A stretch of 64,000 bases of DNA. It comes from Saprospiraceae bacterium (GTDB lineage: Bacteria; Bacteroidota; Bacteroidia; Chitinophagales; Saprospiraceae). The stretch covers positions 744,001 to 808,000 of the forward strand of contig JAHBTW010000001.1 in the NCBI GenBank assembly GCA_019638385.1, written 5' to 3'. The translations under genes and the position numbers were made by a program. Positions 25,501-32,012 of this stretch are shown one piece after another; positions within the stretch are counted from its first letter, which is position 1; the number at the start of each line of letters is the position of its first letter. Under the pieces are notes generated by a model. The model was not told where the DNA came from, did no database searches, and was given only the letters and a program-made list of their open reading frames with translations.

Positions 25501-25917
25501 GTGCTCCGGGTTTTCGCTCCATACATAAAAATCGCGCTCCGGTGAACCCACCGGCGCACGGCGCGCCCGCTGAAACCACTCATGCGCCGTGGAGGTGTGG
25601 TTGAGAATGAGATCAGTCACCACCCGAATGCCGCGCGAATGCGCCTCTTGTAAGAGGCGACGAAACTGCTCCAGACTGCCGTAATCGGAATGGATGTCGC
25701 AATAATCTGAAATGTCGTACCCGTCATCCCGGAGAGGCGACGGATAAAAAGGCATCAACGAGAGGCAATCCACGCCGAGGTCTTCGATGTAGTCGAGCCT
25801 TTCTATCAACCCATTGATATCCCCTATCCCATCGCCGTCGCTATCGTAAAAAGAGCGGATGTGCAGCGCGTAGATGATGCTGTTTTTGTACCACAGGTTG
25901 GCAGGAGTTCCGAGCAT
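22585..25917 (-). CDS. treS: Trehalose synthase-maltokinase fusion, GH13 nucleophile replaced
   Basis: A 1110-residue fusion of a TreS-type GH13 domain (about 1-550) and a maltokinase (about 580-1105). TreS normally interconverts trehalose and maltose, and Mak makes maltose 1-phosphate for the GlgE route. The kinase motifs RIHGDYHLGQVL and IIDFEGEP are intact. In the GH13 domain the acid/base Glu (E247, LLAETNLWPEE) and the second Asp (D313, FLRNHDD) are present. The nucleophile motif, normally GFRLDA, reads DGLRLTS: T205 replaces the Asp. The codon is ACT, two changes from an Asp codon, so a single read error is unlikely. The TreS part may have no isomerase activity and serve as a scaffold for the kinase. 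No glgE or glgB is nearby. Confidence 0.93.
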   Translation of the reverse strand: MLGTPANLWYKNSIIYALHIRSFYDSDGDGIGDINGLIERLDYIEDLGVDCLSLMPFYPSPLRDDGYDISDYCDIHSDYGSLEQFRRLLQEAHSRGIRVVTDLILNHTSTAHEWFQRARRAPVGSPERDFYVWSENPEHFSGAEVLFSDFESSNWEWDNVARAYYWHRFYNHQPDLNYDNPTVRDEIRKVIDFWFDLGVDGLRLTSIAFLFQREGTTSENLPEVHEFLRDLRRHVDKRHPDKILLAETNLWPEEAAEYLGQGDQCHLNYHYPLMPRMYMALQTEDRYPIIDILDQTPPIPENTQWALFLRNHDDLTLSMVTEEERDFLYKALAQDHSARINEGIRRRLAPLLGNDRRKLELMYLLLFSLPGTPVLFYGDEIGMGDNIYLGDRKGIRTPMQWNGGRNAGFSRANPQKLFLPVITDPLYRYEAVNVEVQSRNPASLLWWIKNLIAVRKRHKAFSHGSIAFLNARNSKVLAFERTYEGERILVVINLSKFSQAVTLDLSEFEGVEPVEIFSRSRFSAIGEGPYPITLGPYGYYWFQLEKSEAPQEGTAQERTILELEVQGEWSGLFEHYNSRRQLEKRILPGYMQANRWYGGKSRNAVAFEVNRFPAVQLEEEPAFLALVEVRYTEGLPDTYFLPITLVTNAERIVQYLKNEPRSVICYLKAGSKEGILIDAIYDAAFRKELFRLIRKDENLELPGGALRFEAGQILSEVTDIPDEAIQSEVLRAEQSNTSVIYNDRFFFKIYRKLDTDINPDLELVRFLSERTGFRHAPRYGGGIQYEERAGQSFTILGLLQNKIPNQGEAWTAMLDTLGGFYEQALAIADRSVLLPDLAVSERMYFEQAPEQLQQLIGRDTYDKVALLAVRTAEMHIALASEQEDPAFAPVRFTPHYQRSVYSAHRKLVSEKLDALELKLPSFPVHIAAEARTVLDLREEILKCFSRIYKTPIDSVKTRIHGDYHLGQVLYDGQDFYIIDFEGEPMLSISERRLKRTPFKDVAGMIRSFHYAAYGKLLLNANLRKEDMAWLEQWARQWYHYVSRFFLTAYLDRATGQPFIPANPEAAQLLLRVYLLEKAIYEVGYEMNARPEWLRIPLKGVLFEMEEENEC

Positions 25918-26238
25918 GGCGCGAAATGGTTTTCGATGAAAATTTCCGGGCGTAATGATACGGATTTTGCATCGGAGCGTGCGAAAGGAGGTCAGTGTTT
26001 GATTTTTTTCAGATTATTTTTCCTGATCGGAAAATTAGGTCTGAGTAAAAATATTGATAGATAAAACGGGCGTGTGGTGCAGGTCTCGTGTACCGGATAC
26101 ATCGGGGCGCACACCAACACAACGTGACGTATTGTCTCGCGTACCGGCGGGCTTCAGCCGCCGGAAATCCGGGCGTACCGAGGTGCGCTTCCGGCGGCTG
26201 AAGCCCGCCGATACACATGATGCATCCCGGATATTCCG
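25918..26238. other. Gene-free interval with inverted repeat between AlkD-like and treS genes
   Basis: A 321-base gap between two minus-strand genes. Its right part holds a long perfect inverted repeat (26145-26210, separate entry). The left part presumably carries the treS promoter, but I see no clear TAnnTTTG box on the minus strand. Confidence 0.5.
26145..26210. repeat. Perfect 22-bp inverted repeat with 22-base loop
   Basis: Arms at 26145-26166 and 26189-26210 are perfect complements (CGGCGGGCTTCAGCCGCCGG then AA). Each arm is itself partly palindromic (GGCGG...CCGCC), so several folds are possible. No T run follows, so a simple terminator is less likely than a REP-like interspersed repeat. 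The words GTACCGG and GTACCG occur just outside and inside the loop. Confidence 0.8.
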
Positions 26239-26922
26239 CTACTGCCGGTTCATCCATTTGAGGGCTTCGCGTTTGGTCAGCGGCGCCAGGGTGGCGTTTT
26301 CCTGCACGAAACGGCGAACTGCTTCGGGGTTGGTTTTGGAATATTCGCGCAGCGCCCAGCCGGCGCCTTTTTGGATAAAAAACTCTTTGGAGCCGTTCAA
26401 ACGCAGGATGTAACTGAACAACAACTCCGCATCCGTGCGGTCTTTATATTTCAATTGAAATATCATGGCGCTGCGCTGCAACCATATATTGCCCGATTGC
26501 ATCCACCGTTCCGTCACAGGTCGGGTAAGATGCGGGTAGCGCAAAAAGTGCGCTCCGGCCAGCTTGGCGAGCCAGTCCACTGTGTCCCACCAGGATTTGG
26601 TGGTAATCAACTCCTCCAGCAGGTTGATAAAATCCTCCGGCTGCCGGGGCAAGGCCCGCTGTACGGTTTCGACGGCGAAAAACTGAATTTCGCGGTAATC
26701 GTCCTCGAAACACAAGCGGGCAAGGGTTTTCAAATCCTCGCCCTGCGGGATACCGTGTTCCTGATAACACTGCCGGGCAAGCGCCATCCACTGCGGGGCT
26801 TTGAGGCCGTAAAAGGCAAACTGGTTGCGCATGTAGTTCATCTGCCCTTCGGCGGTGTCGGGGTTGCCGTGTTCGAGAAACCGGCTTTTTACTTGCGTGA
26901 GATACTGTTCGGGCGAAAGCAT
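26239..26922 (-). CDS. DNA alkylation repair protein (AlkD-like HEAT-repeat family)
   Basis: A 227-residue all-helical protein of the AlkC/AlkD-type DNA alkylation repair family. The conserved segments are GLKAPQWMALARQ (residues about 39-51), the TKSWWDTVDWLA segment (about 107-118) with the aspartate used by AlkD-type glycosylases, and FFIQKGAGWALREYSKTNP (about 182-200). It would excise positively charged alkylated bases such as 3-methyladenine or 7-methylguanine, without base flipping. Single gene, divergent from the yebC-family gene. Confidence 0.9.
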   Translation of the reverse strand: MLSPEQYLTQVKSRFLEHGNPDTAEGQMNYMRNQFAFYGLKAPQWMALARQCYQEHGIPQGEDLKTLARLCFEDDYREIQFFAVETVQRALPRQPEDFINLLEELITTKSWWDTVDWLAKLAGAHFLRYPHLTRPVTERWMQSGNIWLQRSAMIFQLKYKDRTDAELLFSYILRLNGSKEFFIQKGAGWALREYSKTNPEAVRRFVQENATLAPLTKREALKWMNRQ

Positions 26923-26953
26923 AATCAGTATGTGTTGGTAATATGAAAAAAGC

Positions 26954-26961
26954 TATTTTTG
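26954..26961 (+). promoter_or_regulatory. -7 promoter box for the YebC-family gene
   Basis: TATTTTTG, a perfect TAnnTTTG element, 25 bases upstream of the start. Only a TTGG at 26935-26938 could serve as -33 element, so the match is partial. Confidence 0.45.
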
Positions 26962-26986
26962 CGCCTCAAAAAACGAAAATTTCCGC

Positions 26987-27703
26987 ATGGGACGCGCATT
27001 TGAATACCGCAAAGAAAGAAAAATGAAGCGCTGGGCCGGCATGGCCAAAACCTTCACCCGCATAGGCCGTGAAATAGCCATTGCCGTACGCGACGGCGGC
27101 CCCGACCCCAATTACAACTCCCGGTTGCGGTTGGCCATCCAAAACTCCCGTGCAGCCAATATGCCCAAGGCCAACGTGGAAAACGCCATCAAAAAAGCCA
27201 TTTCCAAAGAAGCCGAAAACTTCGACGAGGTGGTGTATGAGGGTTACGCCCCGCACGGCATCGCCGTTTTAGTGGAAACGGCCACCAATAACCCCACCCG
27301 CACGGTGGCCAATGTCCGGCACATTTTTTCCAAATACGGCGGCGCGCTCGGCGTCTCCGGCTCGGTAGATTACATGTTTACCCGCAAAGCTGTATTTAAA
27401 ATAAAAGACGAGGGCCTCGACTTAGAGAGCCTCGAACTTGACCTCATAGACCACGGTCTCAGCGAGCTGAAACACGAAGACGATCTCGTGGCGCTGTATT
27501 GTGAGTTCACCGATTTCGGTATTTTGCAAAAAGCATTGGAAGAGCGCAACTTAGAGGTGCAAAGCGCTGAATTGATGCGCATTCCGGGCCATGCGCTCAA
27601 ACTCAATGACGAGCAGGCGGAAGATGTCATCAAGCTCATTGAAAAAATGGAAGATGACGAAGACGTGGTCAACATCTTCCACAATATGGATATGTCGGAA
27701 TAA
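26987..27703 (+). CDS. YebC/PmpR-family regulatory protein
   Basis: A 238-residue protein with the family N-terminus MGRAFEYRKERKMKRWAGM, followed by AKTFTRIGREI and the YEGYAPHGIAVLVE segment. Members have been described as DNA-binding transcription regulators and, more recently, as ribosome-associated factors easing difficult peptide bonds (TACO1-like). The sequence does not say which applies here. Full length. The start at 26987 is supported by the TAnnTTTG box upstream. Confidence 0.92.
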   Translation: MGRAFEYRKERKMKRWAGMAKTFTRIGREIAIAVRDGGPDPNYNSRLRLAIQNSRAANMPKANVENAIKKAISKEAENFDEVVYEGYAPHGIAVLVETATNNPTRTVANVRHIFSKYGGALGVSGSVDYMFTRKAVFKIKDEGLDLESLELDLIDHGLSELKHEDDLVALYCEFTDFGILQKALEERNLEVQSAELMRIPGHALKLNDEQAEDVIKLIEKMEDDEDVVNIFHNMDMSE

Positions 27704-27710
27704 ATCCTGA

Positions 27711-27869
27711 TTAAATAACCTTCAGACCTTTAGCCAGATAGGTGAGCACAAAAGGAAGCGCTACCCAGAACCACTCGTTCATATACATCAGCATGAGTAT
27801 CATGGCAACGAGTGAAACCAAAAAGATAAGCCAGTCGGTAAGGGAAGAAGAATTCGTTTGGGAAGTCAT
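27711..27869 (-). CDS. Small membrane protein, 52 residues
   Basis: A short frame encoding a polar N-terminus of about 11 residues (MTSQTNSSSLTD) followed by two closely spaced hydrophobic segments (about 13-31 and 33-46) and a basic end. A strong Bacteroidota-type promoter lies 22 bases upstream on the same strand, which is the main reason to accept it. It overlaps no neighbour. Longer versions starting upstream would run through this promoter. Function unknown. Confidence 0.65.
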   Translation of the reverse strand: MTSQTNSSSLTDWLIFLVSLVAMILMLMYMNEWFWVALPFVLTYLAKGLKVI

Positions 27870-27890
27870 GTCTGTTTTGTTTTGATGCGG

Positions 27891-27924
27891 CAAAAGTAAA
27901 AAATCCTTTTCTTTACGCCGCAAA
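27891..27924 (-). promoter_or_regulatory. Promoter of the 52-residue membrane protein gene
   Basis: On the minus strand: TTTG (27921-27924), 22 bases, then TACTTTTG (27891-27898), a perfect TAnnTTTG. The start codon follows 22 bases later. Confidence 0.6.
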
Positions 27925-27933
27925 ATTGACAGC

Positions 27934-28701
27934 ATGAATATCTTCGACAAATTTCAACTCAAAGGAAAGGTCGCTCTTGTCACCGGGGCCAGCAAAGGCA
28001 TCGGCGAGGGCATCGCATTGGCGTTGGGGCAAGCCGGCGCACGCGTGGTGGTGAGCAGCCGCAAGCAGGAAGCGGTGGATGAAACAGCGCTCCGGCTGCA
28101 ATCGGAAGGTATTGAGGTCTTGCCCGTAGCGGCCAATACCGGGCAATTGGATCAACTGCAAAACTTAGTGGAGCAAACCCTCGCGGCATTCGGCGGGGTA
28201 GATATTCTCATCAATAATGCCGCCACCAACCCCGTGTTCGGCCCGGTGGAACAGACCGACGGGCGGGCCTTCGACAAAATCATGGAGGTGAACCTGAAAG
28301 GGCCGTTTGAACTGGCCAAATTGGTGCTGCCCTCCATGCAGGCGCGCGGCGGCGGGGCCGTCATCAACATCAGCAGCATCGGCGGTATTTCGCCGGAGCC
28401 GTTTCTGGGCATATACAGCGTCAGCAAATCGGCCCTCCTGATGCTCACCAAAGTAATGGCCAAAGAGTGGGGACAATACGGCATCCGTGCCAACGCAATT
28501 TGTCCCGGTTTGATCAAAACCAAATTCAGCCAGGCCCTCTGGGACAATGAGGCGATTTTGAAACACACCCTCCGCGATCTGCCTGCTGCGCGGGTGGGCA
28601 CGGTGGAGGAGATTTCCGGACTGGCGCTTTTCCTCGCTTCCGATGCGTCGGCTTATTGCACCGGCGCCGTTTTTACCGCCGACGGCGGCCACACGATTTG
28701 A
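27934..28701 (+). CDS. Short-chain dehydrogenase/reductase (SDR) family protein
   Basis: A 255-residue classical SDR. The coenzyme motif TGASKGIG is near residues 18-25, NNAA near 92-95, a catalytic Ser in ISSIGG, and the YxxxK pair in YSVSK (about 159-163). The C-terminus GAVFTADGGHTI is typical of the tetrameric FabG/DHRS4-like group. The Ser/Arg pair after the second strand (VSSRKQ) favours NADPH. The substrate cannot be assigned. fhs follows 40 bases later on the same strand. Confidence 0.92.
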   Translation: MNIFDKFQLKGKVALVTGASKGIGEGIALALGQAGARVVVSSRKQEAVDETALRLQSEGIEVLPVAANTGQLDQLQNLVEQTLAAFGGVDILINNAATNPVFGPVEQTDGRAFDKIMEVNLKGPFELAKLVLPSMQARGGGAVINISSIGGISPEPFLGIYSVSKSALLMLTKVMAKEWGQYGIRANAICPGLIKTKFSQALWDNEAILKHTLRDLPAARVGTVEEISGLALFLASDASAYCTGAVFTADGGHTI

Positions 28702-28741
28702 TGTTCCTGTTTTCCTAACCAACATAAAATTGACACGACAC

Positions 28742-30412
28742 ATGGCTTCCGACATCGAAATTGCAAGAACCGTCAAACTGAAAGACATTGGAGAAATCGC
28801 CGCCCGGCTCGGCATCAACGAAGATCAATTGGAGCGCTACGGCCGCTACAAAGCCAAACTGCCGCTCCACCTCATCAACCGCGAAAAAGCTGCTCAAAAC
28901 AAGCTCATTCTCGTATCGGCCATCTCCCCTACCCCGGCCGGCGAAGGCAAAACCACTGTATCCATCGGCTTAGCCCAGGGCTTGAATACCATTGGCAAAC
29001 AAACCACTGTGGTATTGCGCGAACCTTCGCTCGGCCCGGTATTCGGCATCAAAGGCGGCGCTACCGGCGGCGGTTACTCGCAGGTACTGCCCATGGAAGA
29101 CATCAACCTGCACTTCACCGGCGATTTTGCCGCCATCGAAAAGGCGCACAACCTCCTCTCCGCCATTATTGACAACAATCTCCAAAATAAAAAAAATACC
29201 CTCGGCATTGACCCGCGCACTGTGGCCTGGAAACGGGTGATGGACATGAACGACCGCTCCTTGCGCAAAATCGTGATTGGCCTGGGCGGCATCACCGGCG
29301 GCGTTCCGCGTGAAACGGGCTTCGACATCACCGCCGCTTCCGAAATCATGGCCATTCTTTGCCTTTCCGACGACCTAAGCGATCTCAAGCGCCGGTTTGG
29401 CAACATCTTCGTAGGATTCACTTACGACAAGCGCCCCGTCTTCGCCCGCGACCTCAAAGCTGCCGGCGCTATGGCTGCGTTGATGAAAGACGCCATCAAG
29501 CCCAATCTCGTACAAACCATTGAGGGCTACCCGGCCATCATTCACGGCGGCCCTTTTGCCAACATTGCGCAAGGCACCAACTCCATCATCGCTACCCGCA
29601 TGGGCCTGAGCTTCTCCGATTATGTGGTGACGGAAGCCGGATTTGGGTTTGATCTCGGCGCAGAGAAATTTTTGGACATCAAATGCCGCACCGCAGGGCT
29701 TTCGCCCAATGCCATCGTGCTGGTGGCCACCATACGAGCGCTCAAATACCACGGCGGCGCAGGGCTTAAAAACCTCACCGACCCCAACCCGGAGGCGGTG
29801 GAACGCGGATTGCCCAATTTGGAAAAGCATTTGGAAAACGCTCGCCTCTTCAATGTGCCCTGCGTGGTGGCCATCAACAAGTTCACCACCGATTCCGACG
29901 AAGAAATTCGCGTGGTGCAGGCCCGCTGCGAGGCGCTTGGCATCCCCGTCAATGTGGCCGACGTGTGGGGCAAGGGCGGCCCCGGCACTACCGATCTGGC
30001 CACTACCGTAGCCGGATTGGCCGATGGCAACACGACGCCATTTACGCCTTTGTACGACTGGAACTGGAGCGTTGAGGATAAGATAAAAACCATTGCCACC
30101 AAATATTACGGCGCCGACGGTGTTGATTTTCAGGCGAAAGCCAAAACCGACCTCAAACGCATCACGACACTCGGCTTGGACAAACTACCCATCTGCATGG
30201 CCAAAACGCAAAAATCGTTGTCGGATAACCCCGACCTGATCGGACGACCGACCGGGTTCACGCTCACCGTCCGGGAAATAGAGGTGGCAGCCGGAGCAGG
30301 CTTCTTGGTCCCCATTACCGGAGAAATGATGCGTATGCCCGGGCTGCCCGAAACGCCCGCTGCCGAAGCCATTGACATTGACGATGACGGGCAAATCAGC
30401 GGTTTGTTCTGA
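28742..30412 (+). CDS. fhs: Formate-tetrahydrofolate ligase
   Basis: Makes 10-formyltetrahydrofolate from formate, ATP and tetrahydrofolate; cytoplasmic one-carbon metabolism. The ATP-binding segment SPTPAGEGKTT lies near residues 60-70, REPSLGPVFGIKGGA follows, and the family's EAGFGFDLGAEKF is near 300. ATG 28742 gives 556 residues, the standard length. The frame extends 33 codons upstream into the SDR gene, but those codons are not part of the family. Probably cotranscribed with the SDR gene. Confidence 0.96.
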   Translation: MASDIEIARTVKLKDIGEIAARLGINEDQLERYGRYKAKLPLHLINREKAAQNKLILVSAISPTPAGEGKTTVSIGLAQGLNTIGKQTTVVLREPSLGPVFGIKGGATGGGYSQVLPMEDINLHFTGDFAAIEKAHNLLSAIIDNNLQNKKNTLGIDPRTVAWKRVMDMNDRSLRKIVIGLGGITGGVPRETGFDITAASEIMAILCLSDDLSDLKRRFGNIFVGFTYDKRPVFARDLKAAGAMAALMKDAIKPNLVQTIEGYPAIIHGGPFANIAQGTNSIIATRMGLSFSDYVVTEAGFGFDLGAEKFLDIKCRTAGLSPNAIVLVATIRALKYHGGAGLKNLTDPNPEAVERGLPNLEKHLENARLFNVPCVVAINKFTTDSDEEIRVVQARCEALGIPVNVADVWGKGGPGTTDLATTVAGLADGNTTPFTPLYDWNWSVEDKIKTIATKYYGADGVDFQAKAKTDLKRITTLGLDKLPICMAKTQKSLSDNPDLIGRPTGFTLTVREIEVAAGAGFLVPITGEMMRMPGLPETPAAEAIDIDDDGQISGLF

Positions 30413-30415
30413 GAA

Positions 30416-30451
30416 CTCGCGCCGGCGGATAAGTACTTATAACTGCGCGAG
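30416..30451. terminator. Hairpin between convergent fhs and the 465-residue gene
   Basis: Arms CTCGCGC (30416-30422) and its complement (30445-30451) enclose a 12-bp palindrome ATAAGTACTTAT at 30429-30440. The structure overlaps the stop codon of the minus-strand gene. There is no T run, so termination is only inferred from the convergent position. Confidence 0.35.
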
Positions 30452-31834
30452 CAACCATTCCTTCTCTGCTACGGCGCCGGTTTGTTCAATTTCCTGGCGC
30501 AGCGCAGCGCGGGCCGCTTTGTTGTAGAGGGGCGTTTCCAGCAGTTTGTGGGTAAAACGAATAGTGTTGGTGTAATTTTCCTTGTGGTAACCCATGACTT
30601 TTTTGCGGTGTAAAAATGCTTTCAGGGCCTGTAGGTGCGCATCCAACAGATCGAGTTCTCCCAGCGTGTAGTAAATTTTCAGTTGAAGCGTTTTGGCCGC
30701 CAAAGCGATGTGTACCTCTTTGAAATCCACCTTTTGGAGCAATTGCAGCGCCTTGCCGTATTGCCCTGCGGCATACTCCAACCGGGCGCGATTGAAGCTG
30801 AAGAGGCTCTCCTGTTGTCCGGCAGGCAGCATGGGCTTATACTCCTGAATGAAGCGGCCGGCCCATTCCAACTCCTGCAACACTAAGGCGAGCGTTACCG
30901 CATTCATATACGTATAAACCGACAACTCGCCCGCCACCAAGAAATACTGTCGTTCGAGGCCCTCCTGGTAAAAATCGAATTGCTCCCGCAAAAAGGTCTG
31001 ATTGCCTGCATTGTATTGGCGAATGCAAAAATTAATGGCCAAAAGATACAGGTCGCGCAATTCCTCTACGGGAAATGTGGCCCCGTGCTGAAAGAGCAGG
31101 TTTTTGAAATTGAAATAATACGCCAACTGATCGGGGCGCGTCAGAGCGCGATAATAATGGTAGTAAATGGCAATGGCCGGCGTTTCCAAAATAGACTGAT
31201 CTTCAATGCCTTCAATGGCCTGGTCTAAAATACCGGGACTAAAGCGCGCATTGGCAACGGTTTGGTGCGACAACATGACGCAGTTTTGCCACAGCTTCCG
31301 ACTGAGAAAGGCGCGGTCCAATTGATCGGAAAGTTGCTGCAAGTGTTCCGGCGGAGCGCCCGGCTCGCTCATGTCCAAACGGCACTTTTCGAGCAGGAAC
31401 CGGTATTCTTCGTCAAAAAAGTCGGCATTTTGTATACTTCTGCCGGCCTGATGTTCCTGTGCAGCTTCTAAGCTTTTGCGCGAAAGCGCGTACAATTTGC
31501 GCCGGCGCAACACCTCCGATTCCCTTACTGAATAGCTCAAAGGGCTGTCCATAAAATCTTTTACCGTGAGGTATCGGCGCACGAGCGCGTACAAAAAACT
31601 GACCGCCATGCGCAAGCGGTGGTCGTCGAAAGACTGCCCTTCAAAAACAGCCTCAAAAACGGTCGCTTTGTCAGACACCTCTTTGCCTTTATTCAGCCGT
31701 TTGAGCAAAACATCCAATAGCCTGACGGCCTCTTTTCGTTGATTGAAAAAGGGGCTTTCTACAAATTTTTTCAACTCCTGCCGCTCCAGCGGTGTCAATG
31801 TGTGCAATAATTGCAACAATCGGGTATTTTCCAT
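30437..31834 (-). CDS. Conserved-looking unknown helical protein, 465 residues
   Basis: I do not recognise a named domain. The protein has no signal peptide or membrane segment and is almost entirely alpha-helical with many Leu, Glu and Arg residues. The middle and C-terminal parts have a TPR-like rhythm (SFNRARLEYAAGQYGKALQL). The N-terminus MENTRLLQLLHTLTPLERQE looks like a short adaptor-like helical domain. It ends near the fhs terminator and is divergent from the T9SS protein gene across an AT-rich region. A scaffold or regulatory role is possible, but nothing in the sequence proves it. Confidence 0.75.
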   Translation of the reverse strand: MENTRLLQLLHTLTPLERQELKKFVESPFFNQRKEAVRLLDVLLKRLNKGKEVSDKATVFEAVFEGQSFDDHRLRMAVSFLYALVRRYLTVKDFMDSPLSYSVRESEVLRRRKLYALSRKSLEAAQEHQAGRSIQNADFFDEEYRFLLEKCRLDMSEPGAPPEHLQQLSDQLDRAFLSRKLWQNCVMLSHQTVANARFSPGILDQAIEGIEDQSILETPAIAIYYHYYRALTRPDQLAYYFNFKNLLFQHGATFPVEELRDLYLLAINFCIRQYNAGNQTFLREQFDFYQEGLERQYFLVAGELSVYTYMNAVTLALVLQELEWAGRFIQEYKPMLPAGQQESLFSFNRARLEYAAGQYGKALQLLQKVDFKEVHIALAAKTLQLKIYYTLGELDLLDAHLQALKAFLHRKKVMGYHKENYTNTIRFTHKLLETPLYNKAARAALRQEIEQTGAVAEKEWLLAQL

Positions 31835-31884
31835 CCCTGAAATGATACTTATTGGATAGACAAATTAACAAAAATTAAAATTGA

Positions 31885-31976
31885 TTATCAAACAGTTGAT
31901 AAATTAATAGTCAAAATTTGAATAGACAAAATTATAAATTTGTCGTTGTTCCGGCGCCCCTTCTCCTTCATCTTTG
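31885..31976 (+). promoter_or_regulatory. Candidate control region for the dockerin-like T9SS gene
   Basis: An inverted repeat TTATCAA-ACAG-TTGATAA (31885-31902) is followed by a TTG (31945-31947) and CATCTTTG (31969-31976), which resembles TAnnTTTG with one mismatch at 20-base spacing. The repeat could be an operator. The region is very AT-rich. Confidence 0.3.
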
Positions 31977-32012
31977 TATCGTTATCATTTTTCACCCAAA
32001 AAAAATCATCCC

